Counted from the first letter of the stretch, positions 23,960-35,304 are shown. The stretch is 64,000 nucleotides of DNA from Maratus speciosus (GCA_963932465.1 OZ010793.1:369839595-369903594); one strand, 5' to 3'. Notes: a model not told the origin generated them from the letters alone. Numbers and translations are program-made.

Positions 23960-24585
23960 TTGCAGACCTCCAACATACCCAAAATTAATGTTACTTATAC
24001 AGCAGACTTTAAAAGATAAATTTATTTGTTGCATATCTTCAACATACACAAAAGTCAGTGTTACTTATATATAGATTTAAAAGACTACTTGATTACTAGG
24101 CTTTAATTGATCTGTTACATATCTCCAACATACCCAAAAGTCAGTGTTACTTATGCAGTGGACCCCTTAACGCTCGAATTAAATTGCGGTTTAGAAATTC
24201 AAATTGCTTATTGGCACCACTTTTTTGAAAAAGAAATATTCACCTTATCTAATGGCAGGTAAAACGATACTAAAATAAAGCCAATTACACTGTTTTATAA
24301 AACTGGTGGGAATCGAACAATCTGAGTAAAAGACACAGCCCGTGAATGTGACGGAAGCGAGAATTAAGGGGTTAAAAGACGAATTTATTTGTTGCATAAT
24401 TTCAATATACCCAAAAGTCAATGTTACTTATACAAGGCTTTAAAAGACTAATTGATGTGTTGCATATCGCCAACATTGCCAAAAGTTAATGTTATTTATA
24501 CAGTGGGCTTTAAAAGGCTAATTTATTTGTTGTATATCTCAACATACCCAAAAGTCAGTGTTACTTATACAGTGGACTTTAAAAG
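23960..24585 (+). repeat. 70-bp tandem repeat, split by an insertion
   Basis: Units of the form atttatttgttgcatatctccaacatacccaaaagtca..gttacttatacagtggactttaaaagac occur near 23955, 24020, 24105, 24380, 24450 and 24520. Two open frames across it are by-products of the periodic sequence. Confidence 0.85.
24166..24376. mobile_element. Probable MITE inserted in the 70-bp repeat
   Basis: The segment starts ccccttaacgctcgaattaa and ends with the inverse of ccccttaattctcgcttcc, and interrupts the unit right after cagtgga, resuming at ttaaaagacg. The internal attggcaccactttttt block resembles the hAT MITE at 60485. The target duplication is not clear; TTAA is present at both ends. Confidence 0.55.
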
Positions 24586-24966
24586 ACGTATTTTTCAGAT
24601 AGGAATTTTTGAATCACAAAGGTATAATTACACAGGGTTGATTACACAGATTAAGGATCAGATCCAATCATGAACAAAGATAACTCCGATTTTGAATGAA
24701 GACAGTTTATGGGAATCCTCTGGAAAGAATAATTCTGCATAAAATCAAAATGCCAAATGTCAGTGTTACTTATACAGTGGACTTTAAAAGACGTATTTTT
24801 CAGATAGGAATTTTTAAATCATAAAGGTTTAATTACACAGGATTGATTACACAGATTAAGGATCAGATCCAATCATGAACAAAGATAACTCCGATTTTGA
24901 ATGAAGACAATTTATGGGAATCCTCTGGAAAGAATAATTCTGCATAAAATCAAAATGCCAAATGTC
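24560..24966 (+). repeat. Recent tandem duplication, about 205-bp unit
   Basis: Copies near 24560-24755 and 24760-24966 are almost identical from cagtggactttaaaagacg through gataactccgattttgaatg to ctgcataaaatcaaaatgcc. Confidence 0.9.
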
Positions 24967-25379
24967 TAAGTATGCTTCAATTTCAAATACTAGATATTGA
25001 CAAGTGACATACCATCAAGTTATGCCATGTATGTGGTAATGTATCAAGCAATGCAAATACCAAAGCGCTTTTTCTGGATAGATTCTGAAATCAGTCAATT
25101 GGAAATATCATTTTAGATAAGAGCCATTCTAACATAATTTTAACTTTCAAGAATAAGAAACCAGTGAAATTAACTTAATAAAATACCATTTTTAAACTTT
25201 CAGTTTTAAACTTTATTGTATTTGTTGCTATAAATAAACATGTTTTTGTTCTGCATTAAAGCTTAATACTGTACTATCCCTGTGAGATACTTACCATCCA
25301 TTTAATAGTGAAATAGAAAAGGGGCTGTAAGGAAAAATTACCACCTATTTCTAGGCAAGTCATGTCAAGTTTAAGTGGT
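24967..25379. other. Stretch without gene
   Basis: AT-rich sequence with no repeat or open frame that I can support. Confidence 0.5.
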
Positions 25380-25454
25380 AATAACTGTTGCTAAAAATTA
25401 ATGAATATTGTAGCCACAACCCACAATATTCATTAATTTTTAGCAACAGTTATT
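25380..25454. repeat. Perfect 32-bp hairpin, 11-nt loop
   Basis: Arms 25380-25411 and 25423-25454 are exact inverses (aataactgttgctaaaaatt... and its complement). Perfect pairing over 32 bp is more like a short palindromic element than a microRNA precursor. Confidence 0.9.
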
Positions 25455-26925
25455 TACATTCAACTAAATAACAAAAAAATTTTAATTAACCTCTAAAAAT
25501 TCAGGAATAAATCTTGGGGGCGGTAAGATTACCAACAAAGCCACAATGCTTGAAATTTATATTTAAAATGCTGCAGAAAATTTTATATCAAAGAACCACA
25601 ACAATTTTTTTCTCTAGCATAGTATGAGAGGTAAGTTGAAAAACTCTGTGGCTGCATCTGGAATGATTTTCTGCATAATTTTAGAAAGAGAGACGGTAAG
25701 GAATCTTAAGTACCCGGAGTTCAAAACACAATAATAATCGTAAAAATGTATGCAGCCTAATTTTTATTACATATTCATATAAAACAATAACCCCAGTTTT
25801 GTTAAAAAATTAAGTTGAACTATTTTTCTTGAAACAGTTTTATCCAGACTACTCCAAACTGAGAAATCGGCATCAGGGACAAGGGACGGTAAGGAATTTA
25901 ATGCTATAATTTGAACTCCAAAATCGTTCAAAACTTATTTATCTCGTTAATATTGCTATGCAATTATGCAATGGCATGTTTTATAATATAAGAAGTAAAA
26001 GGAAAGCAAGAATATGTACTAAAATAAAAATAATTATTAAGGGACTTAAAAGTAAAAATTATGTGAGAATGGCTCGTAACTGGTTTTCTGGTTTCCGGAA
26101 AAACGAATCCTACAACATTTTTCATCAAGGTTGAGTATATATGTGAAGCTGGAAGTAAACGAGGCTCAGAAGAAATGTTTAAACTGTTATGTGGAGGAAA
26201 CGCGATAGGCAAATTAAATTAAATAGAACCATTTATTTTTTTATTTATTTTTAAATTTATGTTCCCATTTATGATACTAAGCAAAGCGACAAAGTAAAAT
26301 ATGCTCACTAAACTAATTTTAAAACCGGTTACTGAAACGATTACATGTATTAATTATTAACTGGAAATAAAACACTCATTTTTTTAGTTTTAAGAATTAA
26401 ATTAAGATGTCAACAAAAAAAACGAAAGAAAACATCGTAACTCCAAACCTTAATAATTAATTTGACAGTAAGGTAAGTAAGAAATTTTTTTTTTTATCTA
26501 GAGACTCAGCAATACATCCTATCGACTCATAAGAATGACAGTAAGTGGTATCTTTATATTTCTTATTTTTATTCAATCAACATCAAAAAATAGTAATTTT
26601 TAATTGAGAAGTGCACTTCAGCCATTAGTAAATCAGGTAACATATATTAAACATTTCAAAAAATTCTATGTGTTTTACAGCTTTTTTTTTCTGATCAATG
26701 TCTTAAGTAGTTCGCTTCAAAATCCATTTACTTTGAATCCAATTAAAAATCGTTCATTTTTAATATTCTTTCTACTTAATTTAGCATCGCGATAGAAGCT
26801 TTTAACAGTGCAATTTGCCAATGCTCAACATGATTCTCACTGTCTCGCGTTTATCAGCATCCGAAAAAAAGAAGAAATGAAAATGAAAATGGAAGTGTGA
26901 AAGAAAAAAAAAAATAAAGAAACCA
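25455..26925. other. Stretch without gene
   Basis: AT-rich. An 82-codon minus frame (25964-26212) has no recognisable feature. Four short words of the form a(c/g)a.g.taagg (25695, 25880, 26470, 26540) recur without clear periodicity. Confidence 0.45.
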
Positions 26926-26929
26926 AGTA

Positions 26930-27145
26930 GTTCACTTTTAGTAAGAGTTGAGAGCAGGTTGACATATGTCGCACTATTGTCGCCGCATTGTATTTCACAA
27001 ATTCAATTACGATCTGAGGTTGCTTTGAAGAAGAGAGGGAGGCTCTCGGAAAAGATATTTTTTTAATATCTTGGCGATATAATTTGGCGAGGGAATTAAA
27101 CGCCTGATCTTTTAGGACCAGAAAAATAACGTGCTTGTTATCAGG
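26930..27145. promoter_or_regulatory. Second GC-richer unique segment, candidate regulatory element
   Basis: About 215 bp of balanced composition between AT-rich DNA and the satellite array. It contains gaattcaattacgatctgagg-like, tcttggcgatataatttggcg and ggaattaaacgcctgatc words with homeodomain-type cores. A 117-codon minus frame (26837-27190) covers it but begins and ends in low-complexity sequence and has no domain. Regulatory role is inferred from composition alone. Confidence 0.3.
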
Positions 27146-27179
27146 GTTCGATGCAGGTTTTTTTTTCTTTGGTCTCTGT

Positions 27180-27321
27180 TTTGAGAACAAAGTATTTTTT
27201 CTAAATTCACTTTATTTTTGGGGGAAAAAATTTCATCCAATATAATCTTGAAACGAATAGATTTACTTTCCTAGTTTGCGATTTGCGATATTGCAGGTTT
27301 TCCTCTTAGGCTCCTATTTTG

Positions 27322-27365
<44 letters not shown>

Positions 27366-27810
27366 AGAAAAAAACTGCATCCAGTATAATTATGAAACGA
27401 GTAGATTTGTCTAAGATGTGATCCAATGCAAGGAGATAGATAAATGCAGGTTTTTTTTTTTTTTTTTTTTTTTGCTTACGTCTCTATTTTGTGAACAAAG
27501 TATTTTTTGTGATTTTATTTTGTAATTTTGTGTGAAAAAAATTGCATCCGGTATTATCTTGAAACGAGTAGATTTGTCTAGGATATTCTCTAAGGCAAGG
27601 AGATAGGTAGATGCATGTTTTTCTCTTCAGTATCTATTTTGTGAACAAAGCATTTTTTGCTAAATTCACTTTATTTTGGGGGGAAAAAATTATCTTGAAA
27701 CAGATAGATTTATTTGCCTAGAATGCGATCCAATGAAAGGAGATAAGGTAGATGCAGGTTTTCCTCTTAGGCTCTTATTTTGTAAACAAAGTATTTTTTT
27801 TTTTTTTTTG

Positions 27811-27845
<35 letters not shown>

Positions 27846-28055
27846 AGAAAAAAAAATGCATCCAGTATAATCATGAAACGAATATATTTATTTGCCTAGG
27901 ATGTGATCCAAGGTAAGGAGATAGGTAGATGCAAGTATTCTTCTTAGGCTCCTATTTTGTGACTTTTTTTTTTTTTTTTTTAACTCCAACCAGTATAATT
28001 ATGAAACGAGTAGATTTGTCTAAGATGTGATCCAAGGGAAGGAGATAGGTAGATA

Positions 28056-28092
<37 letters not shown>

Positions 28093-30620
28093 TACGTCTC
28101 TATTTTGTGAACAAAGTATTTTTTGTGATTTTTTTTTTTAAATGTTGTGGTAAAAAAATTGCATCCAGTATAATCTTGAAACGAGTAGATTTGTCTAGGA
28201 TGTTATCTAACGTAAGGAGATAGGTAGATGCATGTTTTCCTCTTCAGTATCTATTTTGTGAGCAAAGCATTTTTTGCTAAATTCACTTTATTTTGGGGGG
28301 AAAAAATTGCATACAGTATAATCTTGAAGCGAGTAGATTTGTCTAGGACGTTATCTAAGGCAAGGAGATAGTAGATGCATGTTTTTCTCTTCAGTATCTA
28401 TTTTGTGAACAAAGCATTTTTTGCTAAATTCACTTTATTTTGGGAAAAAAAATTGCGTCCAGTATAATCTTGAAACGGATAGATTTATTTGCCTAGGATG
28501 CGATCCAATGAAAGGAGATAAGGTAGATGCAGGTTTTCCTCTCAGGCTCCGATTTTCTAAACAAAGTATTTTTTGTGAATTTTTTTTTTATTTTGAGAAA
28601 AAAAAAATTCATCCAGTATAGTCATGAAACGAATATATTTATTTGCCTAGGATGCGATCCAAGGTAAGGAGATAGGTATTTGCAGGTTTTCCTCTAAAAC
28701 TCCTATTTCGTGATTTTTTTTTTTTTTTTTTTTTTTTTGTGTGATAAAAACTACATTTAGTATAATCATGAAACGAGTAGATTTGTCTAAGATGTGATCC
28801 TAGGTCACATGTGATCAAAATAGGTAGATCAAAATAGGGTTTTTTTTTTTGTTTTTTTTTTTGCTTACGCTTCTATTTTGTTAACAAAGTACTTTTTGTG
28901 ATTTTTTTTTTTTAATTTTGTGGGGAAAAAATTGCATCCAGTATAATCTTGAAACGAGCAGATTTGTCTAGGATGCCATCTAAGGCAAGGAGATAGGTAG
29001 ATGCATGTTTTTCTCTTCAGTATCTAGTTTGTGAACAAAGCATTCTTTTGCTAAATTCACTTTATTTGGGGGAGGGGGGGGGGATTGCATCCAGTATAAT
29101 CTTCTAACGAATAGATTTATTTGCCTAGGATGCGATCCAATGAAAGGAGATAAGGTAGATGCAAGTTTTCCTCTTAGGCTCCTATTTTGTAAACAAAGCA
29201 TTTTTTGTGAATTTTTTTTTTTTTTTTTTTACTTTGAGGAAAAAAAAAATGCTTCCAGTATAATCATGAAACGAATAGATTTATTTGCTAGGATCCGATA
29301 CAAGGTAAGGAGATAGGTAGATGCAAGTTTTCATCTTAGGCTCCTATTTTGTGATTTTTTTTTATTATTATTATTTTGAGAAAAAATCTGCATCCAGGAT
29401 AATCATGAAATCAGTAGATTTGTCTAAGATGTGATCCAAGGTAAGAAAATAGGTAGATGCAGTTTTTTTTTTTTTTTTTTTTGCTTACGTTTCTATTTTG
29501 TGAGCAAAGTATTTTTTTGTGATTTTTTTTTTTTTCATTTTGTGGAGGGAATATTGCATCCAGTATAATCTTGAAATGAGTAGTTTTGTCTAGGATGTTA
29601 TCTAAGGCAAGGAGATAGGTAGATGCATGTTTTTCTCTTCAGTATCTATTTTGTGAACAAAGCATTTTTTGCTAAATTCACTTTTTTTTTTTTTTTTGGG
29701 GGGGGGGGGGGCGGGGGGGATTGCATCCAGTATAATCTTGAAACGAATAGATTTATTTGCCTAGAATGCGATCCAATGAAAAGAGATAAGGTAGAGGCAG
29801 GTTTTCCTCTTAGGCTCCAATTTTGTGATTTTTTTTTTCTTTTTTGAGAAAAAAACTGTATCTAGTATAATCATGAAACGAGTAGATTTGTTTAAAATGT
29901 GGTCCAAGGTAAGGAGATAGGTAGATGCATGGTTTGTTTTTGCTTACGTTTCTATTTTGTGAACAAAGTATTTTTTGTGATTTTTTATTTTATTTTATTT
30001 TATTTATTTTTTTTTTTTGTGTGAGGGGGAATATTGCATCCAGTATAATCTTGAAACGAGTAGTTTTGTCTAGGATGTTATCTAACGCAAGGAGATAGGT
30101 AGATGCATGTTTTTCTCTTCAGTATCTATTTTGTGAACAAAGCATTTTTTGCTAAATTCACTTTATTGGGGGGGGGGGGGGGATTGCATCCAGTATAATC
30201 TTGAAACGAATTGATTTATTTGCCTAGAATGCGATCCAATGAAAAGAGATAAGGTAGAGGCAGGTTTTCCTCTTAGGCTCCTATTTTGTGATTTTTTTAT
30301 TATTATTATTTTGAGAAAAAAACTGTATCCAGTATAATCATGAAACGAGTAGATTTGTCTAAAATGTGATCCAAGGTAAGGAGATAGGTAGATGCAGGTC
30401 TTTTTTGTTTTTTGTTTTTTTTACTTACGTTTCTATTTTGTGAACAAAGTATTTTTTGTGATTTTTTTTTTTTAATTTTGTAAGGAGGAATATTGCATCC
30501 AGTATAATCTTGAAACGAGTAGATTTGTCTAGGATGTTATCTAAGGCAAGGAGATAGGTAGATGCAGGATTTCCTGCTTACGTCTCTGATTTGTAAACGA
30601 AGTATTTTTTTATGATTTTT
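27180..30620 (+). repeat. Satellite-like array, about 150-bp unit, about 21 copies
   Basis: Each unit has gcatccagtataatc(t/a)tgaaacgagtagattt, gtctaggatg.gatccaaggtaaggagata, ggtagatgcagg, tcttaggctcctattttgtgaacaaagtattttttgtga, then a T tract and a short G or A run. The ggagata word recurs at about 27434, 27600, 27741, 27918, 28043, 28217 and so on. Spacing alternates between roughly 125-145 and 155-180 bp, so there are two or three unit types. T tracts reach 37 bases. Open frames reading CIQYNLE...FICL within units are by-products. Confidence 0.9.
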
Positions 30621-31358
30621 AACCATTTGAAAAAATTGTTATTGTTCTCATCAGGTTAGGAAATCAAAAGCATATCTGAACGTTTTCATTGGTTTAATCC
30701 GCAATTTATACGTTATCTGATTGGTATATACAGTAATCTGTATTTCCCCTTGTTTTCAACAACGATGGACAACAGAGTGTTGCCACTATGACAAAAAAGT
30801 AATAAAAACTACAAAAAAATTAATAAATCAGAAACAAATTGAGATACAGCTTTCAAACAAATTGCATTTAAAAGTACATTTTTTTTTTTTTTTCTATCCG
30901 ATGATATAAAAAGTAATATTGTCGGATGTTTAGAAGTTTAAGAATGAAATTTTATTTAAAATTGGTCGTGAGATTTTTTGGAAATCTGATGATAGAAAAG
31001 CCTTTTCCCGAACAGCCAATGAAATGCTTGGCTATTACGTAAGTTTCATTGGAAATCTGACGAGTCGCTGGCGATTTTTCTTGCTTGCAATTTTTACGTG
31101 TAATAACACTATTATTATAGTACTCCATGGCGTACGTAATGTATGACCAGCTCCGTAGAAGCTTAAAAATTTACAGTACCGAAAATTGTAAAACTGAAAT
31201 TTCTTTTAAAATTTGTTCATGATGGGTCCAGGAATGTTATCGTTTAATCCATGGCGTACGTAATGTAGGATCAACTCCGTGCGATTTTTTATGTCTTAAA
31301 TTTTAGTCTTTGAAAAAATCATTTTCCAAATGGTCGTTGTAATTTGTTAAATTGCTTT
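30621..31358 (+). mobile_element. Dispersed repeat (620-bp family) inserted in the satellite
   Basis: Begins aaccatttgaaaaaattg and ends cattttccaaatggtcgttg...ttaaattgc. Two further copies are at 36631-37253 and 37254-37870. The ends are inverse (accatttggaaaatg). This copy is more diverged and carries an extra internal duplication of catggcgtacgtaatgta..a(t/c)cagctccgt (31128 and 31250). It divides the satellite unit in its T tract. No coding capacity. Confidence 0.75.
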
Positions 31359-31930
31359 TTTTTATTTACTTATTTTTATTTATTTTATTTTATTTTATTT
31401 TATTTTTTTTTGTGGAAAAAAAAATTGCATTCTGTATAATCTTGAAACCAGTAGCTTTGTCTTGGATACGATCCAAGTTAAGGCGATCGGTAGATGCAGA
31501 TTTTCCTCTTAAGCCCCTTTTTTGTGAATTTGTTTTATTTTGCGGGGGGGGGGGGGGGGATTGTATCCAGTATAATCTAGAAACGAATAGATTTGTCTAG
31601 GATACATTCCAAAATAAGGAGATAGGCAGATGTAGGTTTCCCCTTTTAGGCTCCTATTTTGTAAAAAAAAAAGTATTTTTTGTGAATTTACTTTATTTTG
31701 TGCGAAAAAAAATCATCCAGTATAATACTGAAATGAGTAGATTTGTCTAGACTGCGGTCCAAGGTAAGGAGATAGATAGATGCAGGTTTTTAATTTAGTT
31801 TCCTATTTTGTGAACAAGTATTTTTTATGAATTTATGTTATTTTGTGTGTGTGGGGGGGGGGGGGGGCAATGCATCCAGTATATTCTTGAAACGCATAGA
31901 TTTGTCTAGGATGCGATAGAAGTTAAGGGT
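31359..31930 (+). repeat. Satellite-like array, continuation (about 4 copies)
   Basis: Same unit as 27180-30620, resuming after the inserted repeat, with more divergence (for example aggcgatcggtagatgcag). Two units carry 13-16 G runs. Confidence 0.85.
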
Positions 31931-32387
31931 TTACTCCACTCACGCGAAAACAACCGTTAGCTAATGTTAATCATGCGGGAGGCTTTTTTTTTTTTTTGAT
32001 TTAACATTTCAATGTTTTTAAATTATTTTTTTTTATTACATAGCTGAGGTCAATCTCTATAAAGGTCGTTTTTTACTTTTTTGATTTTGTTTGCAGTTTT
32101 TTTTCTCTTTTTTTTTACGAGGATACTTTCAATTCCGAAATAGGTTCCAAAAGTGAAAGTACACATATATGTATATCACGTACTCATAACGTCTCATAAT
32201 TTTTACATGCGTTTTACTTATTTATTTATTTTACATGTTAACATATTAAGAGAAAAATCAAACCTATATGATAAAGCAAAAACATGTCCGTGAGCAACGT
32301 TGACGTTATACTGACGGTGGAAACAAATTGACCAATAAAATTAGCTTTAACACATACTGGGCAATTGCACCATAAAATATAATATAT
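31931..32387. other. Stretch without gene
   Basis: AT-rich with T runs; nothing recognisable. Confidence 0.5.
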
Positions 32388-32840
32388 AAAGACAAAATCT
32401 TGCTTAATGGTACACAAAACACGAACTTTAATAAGCTAAAAGTTAATTTCTGCGTTTCGAGCTGTTTCTACAACCGTCTTCAGGAATATATGATGGTAAA
32501 TGAGGCTCAAAGTTCAGAGGCGAAAGCTTCCTGTGCAAGAGATAATTAGTCGAAACTTAACCAATGATGTGAATACAAAAATATAGTGTTGCCATCCAGT
32601 GAAAATAAATAATTATTAATGAACTGAGATCAAATGGATCAAAAAGGTCGATTAAGAAACTACGAGTGCCGCCGTCTACACATGAGGGACAAAACCACGT
32701 TCAACTGAGTTTTCATTCAAGTTTTGGCAACATAATACAAGTTTAATCTGAAATATTGTAATTAGATGTAGAATTATGACTTTATGATGTACACAATAAT
32801 ACACAATGTTTTGTGTACCATTAAGCAAGATTTTGTCTTT
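32388..32840 (-). mobile_element. 453-bp element with perfect 33-bp inverted ends and a hammerhead-like core
   Basis: Arms 32388-32420 and 32808-32840 are exact inverses. Just inside the left arm, on the minus strand (about 32441-32472), the sequence reads ctgaaga, then a 6-bp stem ggttgt/acagct with an agaa loop, then cgaaac. This is the CUGANGA-stem II-GAAA arrangement of hammerhead ribozymes that Penelope-like retroelements carry. I cannot see stems I and III or a cleavage triplet, so activity is unproven. No reverse transcriptase is present. Confidence 0.55.
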
Positions 32841-33569
32841 ATTTAAAATTAGCTTTTTCTGCATTTTTTTTTTTTTTTTTCGTTTATTTCTAAACATGGC
32901 ACAATTTAAATTTTTACACCGTGGATTAGGAAAAAAAAAAAATTCTTTAAATTGCAATTTGGTTGAAAACTGCGTCCCAATTTACTGATTTTTTTATGGT
33001 TTTAAAAATAATTTCCAAGCATGATTTATTTTATTATTGAACTCTGTCACTTACAACCCGATAACAAAAGTTTAACCCGTTTTCACTTAAAACAATATAA
33101 ATATAGTAGTTCAACATTTGTTTCTAGCTAACATTCCATAATGAAATTAAAACTTCACCAATAAATAAATAAAATAATAAAATGATATTAATAAAATACA
33201 ACTTTATCAGACACATAATCGAACTACGCTCTTAAACCACTGAAATATCATAATTAAAACGTCTGCAGCAAGTAGCAAAATCTTTGGTGATTTATTCGGA
33301 TTTTAACTCATTGCCAGAGGCTAATACGAATGTATCGTTTTTAATGAATTTCAAAACTCTATTTAAATGCATTACTGATATTTTTCAGATAATAATAATT
33401 TTTGGTGATCTTGGTGAGCAGTCTAAATATTATATAATAAATTTAAAAAAATCTATTAGAGTTTTCTATTAAAAAAAAGGGTTTTCCCCCTATGTTATGT
33501 CCCTTATGGAATGGGAAACCCGGTTAGATCCCGTCGATGATATAATTGAAATAGCTTAAAATTTTCTAA
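32841..33569. other. Stretch without gene
   Basis: AT-rich. On the minus strand at 33205-33240 there is a weak tRNA-like fragment (cagtggtttaagagc, gttcgatta) without acceptor or anticodon stem. Confidence 0.45.
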
Positions 33570-33627
33570 ATAACCTATGTTTCTTGGTTCATGGTTTATT
33601 AGTGAGAAATTGCAGACTCAGGCATCG

Positions 33628-33699
33628 GCCGGAGTAGCTCAGTGGTTAGAGCAGCAGTCTTGTATACTGTGGTCCCGGGTTCGATTCCTGGCTCTGGCT
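33628..33699 (+). tRNA. tRNA-Thr (anticodon TGT), copy 1
   Basis: 72 nt, full cloverleaf: acceptor gccggag/ctctggc (one G-U pair), D arm gctc/gagc, anticodon stem gcagt/actgt with loop cttgtat giving UGU, T arm ccggg-ttcgatt-cctgg with one G-U pair. A box (tagctcagtgg) and B box (ggttcgattcc) are intact. CCA is not encoded. A frame reading AGVAQWLEQQ across it is the usual artefact of translating a tRNA gene. Repeated setting leaves open whether it is a functional gene or a mobile tRNA-derived copy. Confidence 0.85.
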
Positions 33700-33972
33700 A
33701 TTTTTTCACTCCAGTTGGGTTTATTATATTTATTGTTTGTATGTCTGTATAATATTTATATATACCTTTAACTGTTGAATGCAGGCGTTATTTATGTGTG
33801 TGTGTGTGTGTTTTAATATATATTGTAGTATGAGTGTTTTATTATAATTATCGTAGATCGATGTAATAGTAAAATCTATTCATCGTTGTCCGGTCATCCA
33901 AGGCTGTCGTATAGATGGCTGGTGACTTCCCCAACATGGTTTATTAGTGAGAAATTGCAGACTCAGGCATCG

Positions 33973-34044
33973 GCCGGAGTAGCTCAGTGGTTAGAGCAGC
34001 AGTCTTGTATACTGTGGTCCCGAGTTCGATTCCTGGCTCTGGCT
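33973..34044 (+). tRNA. tRNA-Thr (anticodon TGT), copy 2
   Basis: Identical to copy 1 except for one G-to-A change in the T stem (ccgag instead of ccggg), which makes an A-C mismatch with cctgg. Probably the less functional of the two. Confidence 0.8.
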
Positions 34045-34201
34045 AATTTTTCACTCCAGTTGGGTTTATTGTATTTATTGTTTGTATGTCTGTATAATAT
34101 TTATATATACCTTTAACTGTTGAATGCAGGCGTTATTTATGTGTGTGTGTGTGTTTTAATATATATTGTAGTATGAGTGTTTTATTATAACCTATGTTTC
34201 T

Positions 34202-34505
34202 GTTCGCGTACCTTTTAAACAACCGTCGAACAAATATCAAACAGACAGGTAATAAATACAAGTAATAAATTATATTAGAACATCTTAGAAAAAAGAACAA
34301 GACATGTTGACCTTATTGGGACACCAAAAAACAATGTTTATCTACCTATCTCTTCAAAGTTGGCTTTTAAATAGTTGACCACCCACTTTCCCTTTTTGTA
34401 CTATTTTCTCATTCTTTTCTTCCATCATGAAATTTTTTTCCCATCAACTCATGTACAATTTAAATGTGCTATGCACAATTATAAACTGCACAACAGTTTA
34501 AAAAA
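34202..34505. other. Stretch without gene
   Basis: AT-rich spacer between the tRNA duplication and the 53-bp minisatellite; nothing recognisable. Confidence 0.5.
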
Positions 34506-35304
34506 AGAATAAAAAAGATTTAACAATCGCCTTAAAAGGACTAAAGTAGACAACACTGTGTAAGCAAAATATTTAACAATAGCATTGACAGTACTAGATT
34601 GGAGAACACTATGAAAGTAAAATATTTAAAAATAGCCTTCAAATACTAGGGTCGATAACACTATGAAAGTAAAATGTTTAAAAATAGCCTTCAAATTTCT
34701 AGGGCCGACAACACTATGAAAGTAAAATATTTAACAATAGTTTTGAAATGATTAGGGTTTACAACACTATGAAAGATTTAAAAATAACCTTGAAAAGACA
34801 AGGGTCGAAAACAGTATGAAAGTAAAAGATTTAACAATAGCCTTAAAGGGACTAGGGTCGACAACACTACGAAAGTAAAAGATTTAACAATAAATAATCT
34901 TATAAGGACTAGGTTAAATTAGTTTTAGACAGAAAACAGACAAGGGTCGAAAACAGTATGAATGTAAAAGATTTAACAATAGCCTTAAACGGACTAGGGT
35001 CGACAACACTACAAAAGAAAAAGATTTAACAATAAATAACCTTAAAAGGACTAGTTTTGACAACACTACGAAAGTAAAAGATTTAACAATAAATAGCCTT
35101 GAAAGGACTAAGTTTGACAACACTATGAAAGTAAAAGATTTAACAATAGTGTTGGTAGGTCTAAGGTCGACAACACTATCAAAGAAAAATATCTAACAAT
35201 ACCCTCGACAGAACTAGTGTCGACAACACTATGAAAGTAAAAAAAAATAACAGTAGCCCAGATAAGGCTTAGGATCGACAACGCTGACAGAAAAAAGAAA
35301 TTAA
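34506..35304 (+). repeat. 53-bp minisatellite, left part (about 14 copies)
   Basis: Unit: gaaagtaaaagatttaac, then aatagccttgaaaggactag, then ggtcgacaacactat. Acaacact-type words recur near 34550, 34608, 34647, 34700, 34754, 34863, 34998, 35058, 35118, 35170, 35222 and 35280. The array is cut by the piggyBac element at the TTAA inside agaaattaacaatagcc and resumes at 40478. Confidence 0.9.

Larger units (their letters stand above)
33590..34189 (+). repeat. Direct duplication (345-bp period) carrying two tRNA genes
   Basis: Unit 1 (33590-about 33846) and unit 2 (33935-about 34189) are nearly identical from catggtttattagtgag to gagtgttttattata, including flanking sequence on both sides of the tRNA and a (GT)n run. 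The whole block is bounded by ataacctatgtttct at 33570-33584 and 34187-34201. Confidence 0.9.

Noticed and set aside
24300..24375. B-box-like gttcgattccc on the minus strand in the 24-kb MITE
   Set aside because: No matching T stem, anticodon arm or acceptor; single box likely by chance.
25380..25454. microRNA precursor
   Set aside because: Perfect pairing over 32 bp without bulges is atypical of animal pre-miRNAs; kept only as a hairpin.
28421..31600. Repeated open frames reading CIQYNLE...FICL...CDPMK in the satellite
   Set aside because: They recur once per unit, are broken by T and G runs of random length, and follow the DNA repeat. Conservation is of the DNA unit, not of a protein.
33205..33240. 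tRNA-like fragment on the minus strand
   Set aside because: Only loose A- and B-box resemblance with wrong spacing; no cloverleaf.
33577..34116. Two open frames containing AGVAQWLEQQ
   Set aside because: This is the well-known false protein obtained by translating a tRNA gene and its flanks.
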